From assembly GCF_002009425.1 (NCBI RefSeq), contig NZ_CP019936.1, positions 3,831,297-3,895,296 on the forward strand: DNA of 64,000 nucleotides, written 5' to 3'. The notes beneath the pieces were generated by a model. It was not told the DNA's origin and ran no database searches. It was given only the letters and a program-made list of their open reading frames with translations. Position 1 is the stretch's first letter; the number at the start of each line of letters is the position of its first letter. Both the position numbers and the translations under genes were made by a program. Shown piece by piece: positions 21,281-29,948 of this stretch. This DNA is from Thiosocius teredinicola (lineage in GTDB: Bacteria; Pseudomonadota; Gammaproteobacteria; Chromatiales; Chromatiaceae).

Positions 21281-21627
21281 AGAGCCCCAAGCAGCAAAGC
21301 GGCGACGCGGCCGAGCGTCGCGCAGAAACCCTCTTGACCGGTCGCGGTTTGACTACCGTCGACCGCAACTATCGCTGCAAAGGCGGCGAGATCGACCTGA
21401 TCATGCGCGATGGCGATTCGCTGGTGTTCGTCGAGGTACGCTTGCGCCGCCATAAAGACTTCGGCGGATCACTGTCGAGCATCGATCAGCGCAAGCAACG
21501 CCGCCTGATCATCGCCGCCCAGCACTACCTGCAGCGGCAGCGGTGGCAAGGCCCCTGTCGTTTCGATGTGGTCGGCTTCGACGGCAGTCACGAAGCCAAC
21601 TGGATCAAGGACGCATTCAGCGCCTGA
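21277..21627 (+). CDS. yraN: YraN family (UPF0102) nuclease-fold protein
   Basis: This 116-residue protein has the YraN/UPF0102 restriction-endonuclease-like fold. GDAAERRAETLL, GEIDLIMRDGDSLVFVEVRLR (the D-ExK-like core) and DVVGF are visible. Its cellular role is not settled. The usual VKxR motif reads VRLR here, so the catalytic lysine appears replaced. The start is a TTG that overlaps the lpoA stop (TTGA); no better start lies in frame. Confidence 0.9.
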   Translation: MKSPKQQSGDAAERRAETLLTGRGLTTVDRNYRCKGGEIDLIMRDGDSLVFVEVRLRRHKDFGGSLSSIDQRKQRRLIIAAQHYLQRQRWQGPCRFDVVGFDGSHEANWIKDAFSA

Positions 21628-21692
21628 CATCGACCGCCACCCTCAGGCATGCGAAACTAATCGCCGGGTTCAGAACACTAAAGTGTGCCGTC

Positions 21693-22277
21693 GTGGAAAC
21701 CATTGATCGCGTGGCATCGATCTTCGCCGAGAACGCTCAGGTGCAGAGCGACGCGCTGCAAATTCAGGCAGAGGCTATTGCAGCCGCTGCCAACTGCATC
21801 GTCAGCAGCCTGCTCGGCGGTGGCAAGGTGCTGAGCTGCGGTAACAGTATCAGCGGTGTCGATGCCCAGTACTTTGCAACCCTGATGCAGCATCGCTTCG
21901 AACGCGAACGCCCCGGCCTGCCGGCGATCGCCCTCAACGGGGATACGACAACCCTCGCCACAGTTGCCTGCGACGAGGGATTCGACGCGGTTTTTGCCAA
22001 GCAGATCAGCACACTGGGCCATCCCGGTGATGTATTGTTGGCGCTGACCGCACGCGATACTGCGGAGAGCTTTGTGCGTGCCGCGGCGGCGGCGCAAGAA
22101 CGCCAGATGCCGGTCATTCTGCTGACCGGTGTGCACAGCGGCCTCAGTGGCCTGCCCGGCGACAACGTGATCGAGATCCGTGCGCCCGCGACCTCCGTGG
22201 CACGCACGCTGGAGAATCATCGTCTGGTGCTGCATTGCCTGTGCGACCTGATCGACCTTCAACTTATGGGTGGTTAA
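21693..22277 (+). CDS. diaA: DnaA initiator-associating protein DiaA (SIS domain)
   Basis: DiaA is a SIS-domain protein, related to phosphoheptose isomerase GmhA, that binds DnaA and promotes timely replication initiation in E. coli. The SIS core is clear: VLSCGNSISGVDAQYFA, RPGLPAIALNGDTTTLATVA and GHPGDVLLALTARDTAESFV. The ending LHCLCDLIDLQLMGG matches DiaA. The gene neighbourhood favours DiaA over GmhA. The frame is open to 21543, but the GTG at 21693 begins the family-like (M)ETIDRVASIF and gives 194 residues. Confidence 0.88.
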   Translation: METIDRVASIFAENAQVQSDALQIQAEAIAAAANCIVSSLLGGGKVLSCGNSISGVDAQYFATLMQHRFERERPGLPAIALNGDTTTLATVACDEGFDAVFAKQISTLGHPGDVLLALTARDTAESFVRAAAAAQERQMPVILLTGVHSGLSGLPGDNVIEIRAPATSVARTLENHRLVLHCLCDLIDLQLMGG

Positions 22278-22283
22278 CCAACA

Positions 22284-22877
22284 ATGAAACGAAACGCCAA
22301 GTTAGCGCGTAACCTGCTTATTGGACTGCTGGCAGCCGGACTGAGCGGCTGCGGCGCTGTGGTTGTCGGCGGCGCCGTCACCGGTGCAGCGGTCGCACAT
22401 GATCGACGCACAACGGGCACGTTCGTCGAAGATCAGGAAATCCTGCTGCGCGCCATCACCATGCGCCAACAGGACGAAGAACTGAGACAGAAAGCCAACA
22501 TCAACATCGATGTGTTCAACATGCAGGTGCTGCTGACCGGCCAGGCGGAGAACGCAGAGATCGTTGAAGCGTTCCGCCAGCGCGTTGCAACGATCGCGCG
22601 GGTACGCACGGTGTTCAACGAGGTGTTGATCGGCGCCGAATCCACCTGGGGTGAGGCGACCGGCGACGCCTATCTCACGTCGAAGGTCAAAGTCGCGTTG
22701 TTCAACGTCAAGCTCGACGGGTTCGACCCAACGCGCGTAAAGGTGACCAGCTCGTTGGGCTCGGTCTACCTGATGGGCCTGCTGACACCCACCGAAGCCG
22801 ACGCAGTGACCGAAGAGGTTCGTTTCGTCAGCGGTGTGAAGCGCGTGGTGAAACTGTTTGAATATCTCGAAGAGTGA
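22284..22877 (+). CDS. dolP: BON-domain outer-membrane lipoprotein DolP (YraP)
   Basis: DolP is an outer-membrane lipoprotein that maintains envelope integrity and localises to division sites. The 197-residue product has a lipoprotein signal ending LSGCGAVV (Cys at about residue 24). Two BON domains follow, the first containing NINIDVFNMQVLLTGQA and the second VKVTSSLGSVYLMGLLT. It completes the lpoA-yraN-diaA-dolP group, 6 bases after diaA. Confidence 0.93.
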   Translation: MKRNAKLARNLLIGLLAAGLSGCGAVVVGGAVTGAAVAHDRRTTGTFVEDQEILLRAITMRQQDEELRQKANINIDVFNMQVLLTGQAENAEIVEAFRQRVATIARVRTVFNEVLIGAESTWGEATGDAYLTSKVKVALFNVKLDGFDPTRVKVTSSLGSVYLMGLLTPTEADAVTEEVRFVSGVKRVVKLFEYLEE

Positions 22878-24276
22878 CGCCGCGCCGGTGCCGCCACTAG
22901 CGGCGGCACTGGTCAGTTCGCTATCGCAGATCTTCGACAAGGAAGACCTGTTTACCGAGCCCGGTGATTGCTGGTCTTACGGCTACGACAACAGCCGGCA
23001 GCATGCGGTACCGCAGGCGGTTTGTTTCGCGCGCAACGTCGATCAGATCGTCAAGCTGGTGCACCTGTGCCGCGAACACCGGCTCCCGCTGATCACCCGG
23101 GGACGGGGCACCGGCACCACGGGCGCGACGGTGCCGATAAACGGTGGCATCGTGTTGTCGATGGAACGACTGCGCACGCGGCTAGAGATCGATCCTGCAA
23201 ACCGTATCGCGTTCGTCTCACCCGGATACACCAACCAGGAACTGCAGGATGCCGCAAGGCAACATGGCTTTTTCTGGCCGCCGGACCCAACCAGCGCCGC
23301 CGTGTGCACCATCGGCGGCAATCTGGCGTACAACTCGGCCGGCCCGCGCGCGGTCAAATACGGCACGCCGCGTGAGAACACCCTGGGCCTGCGTGCCGTT
23401 ACCGGCGCGGGCGATGTGTTGAAAACTGGCGTATCGACCACCAAGGGCGTCGTCGGCTACGACCTCACACGGCTGCTGATCGGCTCGGAAGGCACGCTGG
23501 CGATCATTACCGAAGCGACGCTGAAACTGACGCCGATCGCTGAATCCAAACGCACCTTGCAGGCGATCTACCGCGACATGCACAGCGCGGCGGCCGCCGT
23601 GTCACGCATCATGGCGCAGCCGGTCATTCCCTGCGCGCTCGAGTTCATGGACGGCACCGCCATCGAGATGGTGCGCAATTTCTCCGACCTCGGACTACCG
23701 GCCGAGGCGGGTGCCCTGCTGATGATCGAGGTCGACGGCACGCACGCCGGGCTCGGCGATGCAGTCGACCGCATATCCACCGCTGCCAACGGCGACGGCT
23801 GTATCGAGATCGATGTCGCCAACAGCGACGAGGATGTGGCACGCCTGTGGCGTACCCGCAAGGCGCTGTCACCGGCGTTGCGCAACGTCGCGCCGAAGAA
23901 GATCAACGAAGACGTCGTGGTGCCGGTCTCACGTATACCCGACCTGATCAGCGGGCTGGAAGGGCTGGCGAAGCAGTACGGCGTCACCATCGTCAACTTC
24001 GGCCATGCGGGCAACGGCAACATCCACGTCAACCTGCTCGTCGACCCCGACGATCCGCAACAGATGGCCGCGGCCGAACCGTGCCTCAACGACGTGTTCG
24101 ACCTGGTACTGTCACTCGACGGTAGCCTGTCCGGTGAACACGGTATCGGATTGGTGAAACGCACCTTTGTCGACCGCGAGTTGGACGCCACCAGCCTACA
24201 GCTGATGTCTGCGGTGAAGCGCCAGTTCGATCCGGATGGTATTCTAAATCCTGGCGTGGGATTCCCCGACGCCTGA
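22858..24276 (+). CDS. FAD-binding oxidase, GlcD / D-2-hydroxyacid dehydrogenase type
   Basis: This is a VAO/PCMH-type flavoprotein of the GlcD-Dld family that oxidises D-2-hydroxy acids such as glycolate, D-lactate or D-2-hydroxyglutarate. FAD-binding features include ITRGRGTGTTGATVPINGGIV and the stretch AVCTIGGNLAYNSAGP, and the C-terminal cap ends in FGHAGNGNIHVNLL, LDGSLSGEHGIGLVKR and FDPDGILNPG. The substrate cannot be fixed from sequence. The usual GlcE and GlcF partners are absent. The TTG at 22858 lies inside the end of dolP; the GTG at 22888 is an equally possible start. Confidence 0.85.
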   Translation: MNISKSDAAPVPPLAAALVSSLSQIFDKEDLFTEPGDCWSYGYDNSRQHAVPQAVCFARNVDQIVKLVHLCREHRLPLITRGRGTGTTGATVPINGGIVLSMERLRTRLEIDPANRIAFVSPGYTNQELQDAARQHGFFWPPDPTSAAVCTIGGNLAYNSAGPRAVKYGTPRENTLGLRAVTGAGDVLKTGVSTTKGVVGYDLTRLLIGSEGTLAIITEATLKLTPIAESKRTLQAIYRDMHSAAAAVSRIMAQPVIPCALEFMDGTAIEMVRNFSDLGLPAEAGALLMIEVDGTHAGLGDAVDRISTAANGDGCIEIDVANSDEDVARLWRTRKALSPALRNVAPKKINEDVVVPVSRIPDLISGLEGLAKQYGVTIVNFGHAGNGNIHVNLLVDPDDPQQMAAAEPCLNDVFDLVLSLDGSLSGEHGIGLVKRTFVDRELDATSLQLMSAVKRQFDPDGILNPGVGFPDA

Positions 24277-24294
24277 CGCCGCCGTCGTCAAACG

Positions 24295-24330
24295 AAAATG
24301 CCGACCATCTGGCGGCCGGCATTTTCGATA
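24295..24330 (+). terminator. Hairpin after the GlcD-type oxidase gene
   Basis: AAAATGCCG (24295-24303) pairs with CGGCATTTT (24317-24325) around a 13-base loop. Flanking A and T runs would make it work in either orientation. It lies 19 bases after the oxidase stop. Confidence 0.65.
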
Positions 24331-24404
24331 AAGCCCGTTCAACAATCCAATTTCTTGACCGATAAAGACGGGATGACCGTGCGTCTTGGTACCTGGAGAA
24401 AGCA

Positions 24405-25826
24405 ATGACGAATTTATCGCGTCTGTTCGTTCCGATACTGTGTTTTTTCCCTAGCGTGCTGTTGGCCGCGACCGGAGAAGGAGAAGTGCTGGATCTGACC
24501 GACCATTGGGTTGGTTACGCAGCCATCGCGATTTTCGCTGTATCGTACCTGTTGGTGATGGCGGAAGAGTTCACCCACCTGCGCAAGTCCAAGCCTGTGA
24601 TTCTTGCGGCCGGCATCATCTGGGCGCTGATCGCGATCGTGTACCACACCAACGGCATCGACCATGCGGCCGAAGTCCAAGTAAGACACAACCTGCTCGA
24701 ATACGCCGAGTTGATGCTGTTCCTGTTGGTGGCGATGACGTACATCAACGCGATGGACGAACGCAACGTTTTCGAGGCATTACGCTCCTGGCTGGTGAAG
24801 AAAGGCTTTGGCTTTCGCCAATTGTTCTGGATCACCGGCGTACTCGCCTTCTTCATCTCACCGATTGCCGACAACCTGACTACCGCCCTGCTGATGTGCG
24901 CGGTGGTGCTCGCCGTCGGCGGCGAGAACACCAAGTTCGTATTGATCGCCTGCATCAACATCGTCGTCGCAGCCAACGCCGGCGGTGCCTTCAGCCCGTT
25001 CGGCGACATCACGACCCTGATGGTCTGGCAAAAGCAGGTACAGACAGCGCAAGGCATGGTGGACTTCTGGGCATTCTTCAACCTGTTCATTCCATCGTTG
25101 GTCAACTGGCTGGTGCCGGCAGCGATCATGGTCATGGCCGTGCCAAACGAGAAGCCACAGGCCGGTGGCGATGCCGTCAAGATGAAGCGCGGCGCCAAGC
25201 GCATCATTGGCCTGTTCCTGCTGACCATCGCGACTGCAGTGGGCTATCACAACTTCATGCATATGCCGCCCGTCATCGGCATGCTGACTGGTCTGGCCTA
25301 TCTGCAGTTCTTCGGCTACTACCTGAAGAAGACCCATCGCAAGAACGAAAACGGCACCGACGAAGAGAAATTCGGCGACCCGGTGGCGTTCGATATCTTC
25401 AACAAAGTCGCGCGTGCCGAGTGGGATACGCTGCTGTTCTTCTACGGCGTGGTGCTGTGCGTGGGCGGCCTTGGCTTTATCGGCTACTTGGCGGTGGCAT
25501 CCGAGCTGATGTACGTGGATTGGGGCGCCACCAACGCCAACATCGCGGTCGGCATACTCTCGGCCATCGTCGACAACATCCCCGTGATGTTTGCGGTGCT
25601 AACCATGATGCCCGATATGTCGATGGGCCAGTGGCTGCTGGTAACGCTGACCGCCGGTGTGGGTGGTTCGCTGCTGTCGATCGGCTCGGCGGCCGGCGTC
25701 GCATTGATGGGACAGGCGCGCGGCAAGTACACCTTCTTCGGTCACCTGAAGTGGGCGCCGGTAATCGCGTTGGGTTATGCGGCGAGCATCGCGACTCACA
25801 TGTGGATCAACGGCAGCGCGTTCTAG
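24405..25826 (+). CDS. nhaD: Na+/H+ antiporter NhaD
   Basis: NhaD exports Na+ (or Li+) in exchange for protons and is common in halophilic and marine proteobacteria. The 473-residue, highly hydrophobic protein begins with a signal-like segment (LFVPILCFFPSVLLAA), typical of NhaD, followed by about a dozen membrane helices. Motifs include YAELMLFLLVAMTYINAM, FISPIADNLTTALLMCAVVLAVGG and NAGGAFSPFGDITTLMVW, with their conserved polar residues. GGAG lies just before the ATG. It is followed by a strong terminator, so it is probably a single-gene unit. It suggests a marine or saline habitat. Confidence 0.94.
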   Translation: MTNLSRLFVPILCFFPSVLLAATGEGEVLDLTDHWVGYAAIAIFAVSYLLVMAEEFTHLRKSKPVILAAGIIWALIAIVYHTNGIDHAAEVQVRHNLLEYAELMLFLLVAMTYINAMDERNVFEALRSWLVKKGFGFRQLFWITGVLAFFISPIADNLTTALLMCAVVLAVGGENTKFVLIACINIVVAANAGGAFSPFGDITTLMVWQKQVQTAQGMVDFWAFFNLFIPSLVNWLVPAAIMVMAVPNEKPQAGGDAVKMKRGAKRIIGLFLLTIATAVGYHNFMHMPPVIGMLTGLAYLQFFGYYLKKTHRKNENGTDEEKFGDPVAFDIFNKVARAEWDTLLFFYGVVLCVGGLGFIGYLAVASELMYVDWGATNANIAVGILSAIVDNIPVMFAVLTMMPDMSMGQWLLVTLTAGVGGSLLSIGSAAGVALMGQARGKYTFFGHLKWAPVIALGYAASIATHMWINGSAF

Positions 25827-25840
25827 CCCGATCAGGTACG

Positions 25841-25880
25841 GCCACATGCGTCGGTTGCAAACAGCGCATGTGGCTTTTTC
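25841..25880 (+). terminator. Rho-independent terminator after nhaD
   Basis: GCCACATGCG (25841-25850) pairs perfectly with CGCATGTGGC (25865-25874) and is followed by TTTTT. It lies between nhaD and the convergent cytochrome gene. Confidence 0.9.
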
Positions 25881-25919
25881 CATAAGGTTGAATACGGTAA
25901 CTATCCGCGTCGCCGCCCT

Positions 25920-27623
25920 CTAGCCATCATCACGACCGCTTCTATCCCACCACCGCCGCTTCGAGGCATGCTGATGCCCGCGATGATGACCGTGCCGACG
26001 CTTGTGGTGATGCCGTCCCTGCCCGCCGCGATACGGATCTTTCTCCCAACCCAGGGCCGACCAATCGATCACGCCCTCGGCGTGACAGTCCCGACAATTG
26101 CCGCCCGCACCGAGTGCCTGCTCTTTCGGCGCGATCTCGTGATTGACGGCCAACAGCATCTCCGTGTCGACGAACTCGAACTCGCCTGAATAAGCCTGGC
26201 CCGTGTAGGCGGCGCCATCTTCGAGGGCGAGATGCCAGTCATAGAAAACCCAGTACGGATACGGCCCGCCTGCCAGACCGAACAGGTGCGGAACCAGCAT
26301 GGTGTAGTTGTAGGCATCGGCCACTTGGTTGCCGATCATCTTCTTGAACGGATAGATCTTGGCTTCAGGGTCGGAACGGTCGGCCGCCGGTGAACCCATG
26401 TCAACCGGGACCGAGGTGTATTGATCGTTGACGTTGATCATCACCTTGTTCCACTTGCCGTTGTGGAATCGCAGCGTCGGCCTGACGTCGTACGACCAGA
26501 CGAACGTACCCTTCTTTTTGTCATAAGTCGGCCGCTGCGTCACCGGATCGACCGGGATCGGATCAATATCCTGGCCGGCGTCTGACCAGTACCATTCCAC
26601 CTTGGTCGACACCTGCCGGGCAATCGCCGGTATATGACAGACCTGGCAAGCCAACCGATCGTGTGTGTTGACCATCTGAGCAACGCGCCCGGAGTGCAAG
26701 CCATCTTCGGCGTGGCAGTCCGTGCACTGCTTCATCTCGCCCTCTTCCACCGAATGGAAGGGCATACCCCCGATGCCATGCGATATAGGTTTGCCGCCGT
26801 TGTTGCGATCGACATCGTGACAGGCGACGCATGCCATGTCGGCACCATCGGTACCCATATGCACATCGTACTCACGGGTCGTATCAGCCAACGCCATCGA
26901 TAAGTCGCCGTGTTTCACGTTGTCGCCGCCGCCGGCATTGGCGTGACAAAAGATACAATTGGCGCGACCGGGAGTGCCGCCATTGTCGGCAACGCTCATT
27001 GCCACCGCTTGCAGATCGACAGACGGATCGGGTGCACCGGCAGTCGTCGGCGCCTTCTGATAGGTGCCGGTCTGATCGTGACAAACCAGGCAGTCAATAT
27101 TGTTCGGGTTGGTGAAATCGAAGGTGTCATCGACATAGCCATAGCCGATGTGGCACTGCGCACACCGCCCCTCGTTGGTCGGTACGGCAACGCAGAAGTT
27201 ATTCATGAAGTCGCGTTTGCCGTGGAACTCGCTTTCGACGCTGACCACATTGGCCGCAATCCCCTGCCAGTTCCAGTGCCCGCTATCGAGCACCTCGGCC
27301 GCCTCGTCCGCATGGCATTCGATGCACGATTCCGTACCCAAGTAGGGGTTGGCCGTGAAGTAATTGACATGCACTTGGCTGTGGTCACCGCCACCGCCTC
27401 CGCTCCCATCGCCATCACCTTCGCCATTTCCATTACCGCCACCGTTTCCGTCAACGTCGCCGTTGCCATCCCCGCCTGCACCACTACCGCCGGGAGACTC
27501 GTCGCTCTCCATCTCCGCAGCATGCGGGCCCGGGTGGTCGCTCGGCATACCGAATAGTCCCAAGGCGACAAGAACGACAGCAATAGAAAGGAAAACAGAG
27601 AAACGTCCGCTCGACCGTGACAT
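25920..27623 (-). CDS. Octaheme c-type cytochrome, tetrathionate reductase family
   Basis: This protein carries eight CxxCH haem motifs (CIECH, CAQCH, CLVCH, CIFCH, CVACH, CTDCH, CQVCH, CRDCH). Segments such as HWNWQG, NNFCVAV, CHIGYGY and DCLVCHDQTGTY resemble the octaheme tetrathionate reductase (OTR) family of Shewanella. Such enzymes reduce tetrathionate, and nitrite or hydroxylamine in vitro; the true substrate here is unknown. An N-terminal hydrophobic segment exports it to the periplasm. Two extensions are odd: a 35-residue Gly/Asp/Asn-rich linker before the first haem, and a His/Arg-rich C-terminal tail of about 35 residues. I chose the ATG at 27623, with GGGGG 8 bases upstream, over the one at 27647. 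A perfect FNR-type box lies upstream. Confidence 0.88.
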   Translation of the reverse strand: MSRSSGRFSVFLSIAVVLVALGLFGMPSDHPGPHAAEMESDESPGGSGAGGDGNGDVDGNGGGNGNGEGDGDGSGGGGGDHSQVHVNYFTANPYLGTESCIECHADEAAEVLDSGHWNWQGIAANVVSVESEFHGKRDFMNNFCVAVPTNEGRCAQCHIGYGYVDDTFDFTNPNNIDCLVCHDQTGTYQKAPTTAGAPDPSVDLQAVAMSVADNGGTPGRANCIFCHANAGGGDNVKHGDLSMALADTTREYDVHMGTDGADMACVACHDVDRNNGGKPISHGIGGMPFHSVEEGEMKQCTDCHAEDGLHSGRVAQMVNTHDRLACQVCHIPAIARQVSTKVEWYWSDAGQDIDPIPVDPVTQRPTYDKKKGTFVWSYDVRPTLRFHNGKWNKVMINVNDQYTSVPVDMGSPAADRSDPEAKIYPFKKMIGNQVADAYNYTMLVPHLFGLAGGPYPYWVFYDWHLALEDGAAYTGQAYSGEFEFVDTEMLLAVNHEIAPKEQALGAGGNCRDCHAEGVIDWSALGWEKDPYRGGQGRHHHKRRHGHHRGHQHASKRRWWDRSGRDDG

Positions 27624-27907
27624 ATGCGCAGCCCCCTGTGCCGACATGGGATTTCTACGAGCAAGCTAGCAAACGGAAAATAAATTTCTGACTGAACGCG
27701 TTTACAAATTGATATTTATCAATCGAACAGCAGGATTTAATTTTGACGCTCGACACTTTATTAACTCAAATTAGTTAAGTGCCTGCTGGCAACGTTGAAT
27801 CGTAGTCTCGCGTCGACCACCTTAACCTCAGTTAGGCTCCTCCGACCAAGCAACTACAAGTCGGTCAAAACGCCAGGTCGGGCAGCCGCCACCCGCCCGT
27901 TGCTATT
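27624..27907. other. Regulatory region between the cytochrome gene and the IS element
   Basis: This 284-base AT-rich region holds the FNR-type box and the inverted repeat TTAACT-N6-AGTTAA at 27761-27778. The repeat could bind a second regulator. No gene was seen here. Confidence 0.5.
27709..27722 (-). promoter_or_regulatory. FNR/Anr-type binding site
   Basis: TTGATATTTATCAA (read on the plus strand) is an exact match to the FNR consensus TTGAT-N4-ATCAA. It lies about 86 bases before the chosen cytochrome start on the minus strand. A class II position (-41.5) would put the transcription start near 27674, with AT-rich AATTTA in the -10 place. This suggests induction of the octaheme cytochrome when oxygen is low. 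CRP sites can look similar, but the TTGAT half sites favour FNR. Confidence 0.7.
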
Positions 27908-27957
27908 TGACCACACCCCTTGACGTGAGCCACGTTTGATGTGGGAATCTGAGCATA

Positions 27958-28762
27958 TCAGGCCACTTCCCACGCGAACACGGCGGGCGGATTCTTGCCC
28001 GGCGATCGGTGTGGGCCGACATGGTTGCAATGGTCTCGCCAGGTGTCGATGTTTTCGCGCGCATCCGCCAAGCCGGTGAACCAGCTCAGATCGAGACAGC
28101 AATCTCGAAACTTACCGTTGAAGCTCTCAACGTAAGCATTTTGCGTCGGCTTGCCGGGTTGGATGAAACTCAACTTCACCTTGGCACGCTTCGCCCAAAA
28201 GAACTTTGCCTTCGACGTAAACTCCGGGCCATTGTCGACGACGATGGATTTCGGTAGCGGCTTGTTCAGCCGATCAAGAGCGCGAGCAACCCGTTGGCTG
28301 GCAATCGATGTATCGACGACTTGCAGCACATACTCCCATGAGCAATCGCCGACGACATTGAGGACGCGGAAACGTCGTCCATTGGACAATTGGCCCGAAA
28401 CGAAATCCATCGAACAACGCTGATACACCTTGTCTGGCACCGGCATCGGCACGCGCGGCCGCGTCAGCTTCTTACGGCGCTTGGTGCGTACCTGGAGCCC
28501 TTCCTCGCAGCAGATCCGGTAGGTGCGCTTGTAATTCCTCACGTGCCCCGCGGCCCGCAGCATGTCATGCAGCGTCGGGCAACCATGGCGCGGGTATTGC
28601 TCGGCCAGCATCTTAAGCCTCTCGCGTACCCCCCGCATCATCGTGGCCCTTTAGCGGTGACCAGGTGGTAGAACGGCTGAAGCCTGAGAGCCGGCAGGCC
28701 CGGCGCTCACTGAAACGGCGATCCTTGAGGTGTTCTGCAGTTCACCGCCGTTGCGCGGCCAT
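27958..28762 (-). pseudogene. IS3-family transposase orfB, disrupted
   Basis: This is the integrase-core (rve) half of an IS3 transposase. The DDE residues are present in SMDFVSG, VVDNGPEF and NAYVESFNG, and a 227-residue frame (27958-28641) encodes this part intact. The normal orfB start is the ATG at 28762, which overlaps the orfA stop, but the frame stops at codon 7 (TGA, 28744-28742). It then continues as EHLKDRRFSERRACRLSGFSRS before losing frame at a run of six G (28634-28629). Removing one G restores the frame. With both a stop and a frameshift, full-length orfB cannot be made conventionally. Confidence 0.85.
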
Positions 28763-29028
28763 CACCACTCTCCCTCAACCAACTCCTTGAGCGCAGCCTT
28801 GTCGAACTCGAGCTCAGCCTGCAGGCGCTTGAACCGGGCATTTTCCTTTTCTAGATCACGCAGCCGCTTGGCTTCCGAGACCTCCAAGCCGCCGTACTTC
28901 GACTTCCAGCGATAGATCGTGTTCTCGACGATGTCGTGGCGGCGGGCCAAGTCGGGCACTGAGGCACCGGCCGGGTGTTCCTTGAGGATCGAGAAGATTT
29001 GTTCTTCTGTGTAGCGCATACGCTTCAT
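28762..29028 (-). CDS. IS3-family transposase orfA
   Basis: This 88-residue protein has the helix-turn-helix of IS3 OrfA (RYTEEQIFSILKEHPAGASVPDLARRHDIVENTIYRWKSKYGG, read in overlapping parts) and a leucine-zipper-like C-terminus (LRDLEKENARFKRLQAELEFD). It recognises the element ends. The stop overlaps the broken orfB start. It looks intact. Confidence 0.9.
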   Translation of the reverse strand: MKRMRYTEEQIFSILKEHPAGASVPDLARRHDIVENTIYRWKSKYGGLEVSEAKRLRDLEKENARFKRLQAELEFDKAALKELVEGEW

Positions 29029-29100
29029 ATTTGGACCTCCCAGGGACCAAAAAAAGGAATTTCCAGATCACACATGGCTCGGATTAAAGGGGTGCTGTCA

Positions 29101-29244
29101 AATCCGTAGAACCCCGCTGGCAAGGACGCCGATGGAGTTTTATCACGCCCGAATACAGCTTAGAAGGCCCTTATACGAAGATAAATATATCTGTCCCCGT
29201 TGCTTACTATGGGGAAGCATCACGACAATTGAATCTGCTAAACT
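29101..29244. other. Short AT-rich gap between the IS element and the candidate immunity gene
   Basis: No gene, hairpin terminator or repeat was recognised in these 144 bases. Confidence 0.4.
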
Positions 29245-29937
29245 TCAATCCTTTGACCAGTTTTCCACATTACTCCGAAGAAAATCACATTCACCTTGGC
29301 GGCCTAAGCTTGCAGTGTTTCTCTTGTGCACAATACACACAGGCGATTCATAACTCGCTTTAATTGAAGAATGACATGTTCTCCCGTCAGCGACACTCAA
29401 GTCCCAAGGGTCATTACAATCGTCGACACAGATATCACCGTCGATCACCATTTCAATAGATGACTCGCCTAATTCAACACGATTTGGCGTCAACAGATAA
29501 CGATTCAACCAAATGGATCCTCGCTCTTGATAGATCTCCTTATACTCACCAAAACTGCCTGACGGCTCGGCAGCAATAGGCAAGTCACCAATCGGTGTTA
29601 TACCTCTGCTCCCTACGCAATAGTAGTAGACACGCGAATGAGCATTCAGCCCAATTACATCTGGCTCAACGATAATATACCAACAGCCTGACTCCTCTTG
29701 GTCGGCAACATAATCGGAGATGCTGGCGCACGATTCTACGCCACTCACCATCACCTTCTTCTGAGTGCCAGCGGATTTCCACACCATAAAGACATGGCTA
29801 TCAACTGACTCGCAATGAATTGGCGACGGAGCATTCTCGTCGTGCTGGAGTTCAGCGACTCCCGAGTTTGATGCCAGACAGGAAATGGAGAAAGCATGGA
29901 GCACCACCATCAACTTGTTGGCCCGACTGCGTCTCAC
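29245..29937 (-). CDS. Predicted secreted protein, candidate T6SS immunity protein
   Basis: This 230-residue protein has no family I recognise. A basic N-terminus (MRRSRANK) and a hydrophobic stretch (LMVVLHAFSISCLASNSGVA) look like a Sec signal, so the mature part is probably periplasmic; a lipoprotein reading at SCLAS is less likely. It contains several cysteines. It starts 11 bases after the stop of the predicted peptidoglycan-targeting effector gene and is equally AT-rich. By position, size and predicted location it fits a cognate periplasmic immunity protein. This role is inferred, not seen. Confidence 0.6.
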   Translation of the reverse strand: MRRSRANKLMVVLHAFSISCLASNSGVAELQHDENAPSPIHCESVDSHVFMVWKSAGTQKKVMVSGVESCASISDYVADQEESGCWYIIVEPDVIGLNAHSRVYYYCVGSRGITPIGDLPIAAEPSGSFGEYKEIYQERGSIWLNRYLLTPNRVELGESSIEMVIDGDICVDDCNDPWDLSVADGRTCHSSIKASYESPVCIVHKRNTASLGRQGECDFLRSNVENWSKD

Positions 29938-29948
29938 TAGCTTATCCC

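Larger units (their letters stand above)
27908..29100 (-). mobile_element. IS3-family insertion sequence, decayed
   Basis: The element is about 1193 bases long. Its ends are imperfect inverted repeats, TGACCACACCCCTTGACG at 27908 and TGACAGCACCCCTTTAAT read inward from 29100, both starting with the IS3-type TGA and agreeing further in at GAGCCA. Between them lie orfA and a broken orfB in standard IS3 order. No direct target duplication is visible in the flanking bases (ATT on the left, AAT on the right). The broken transposase suggests it no longer moves by itself. It marks the edge of the accessory island. Confidence 0.85.

Noticed and set aside
27364-27669. Plus-strand proline/serine-rich frame
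   Set aside because: It is the complement of the Gly/Asp linker of the octaheme cytochrome, so its repetitive composition is a by-product.
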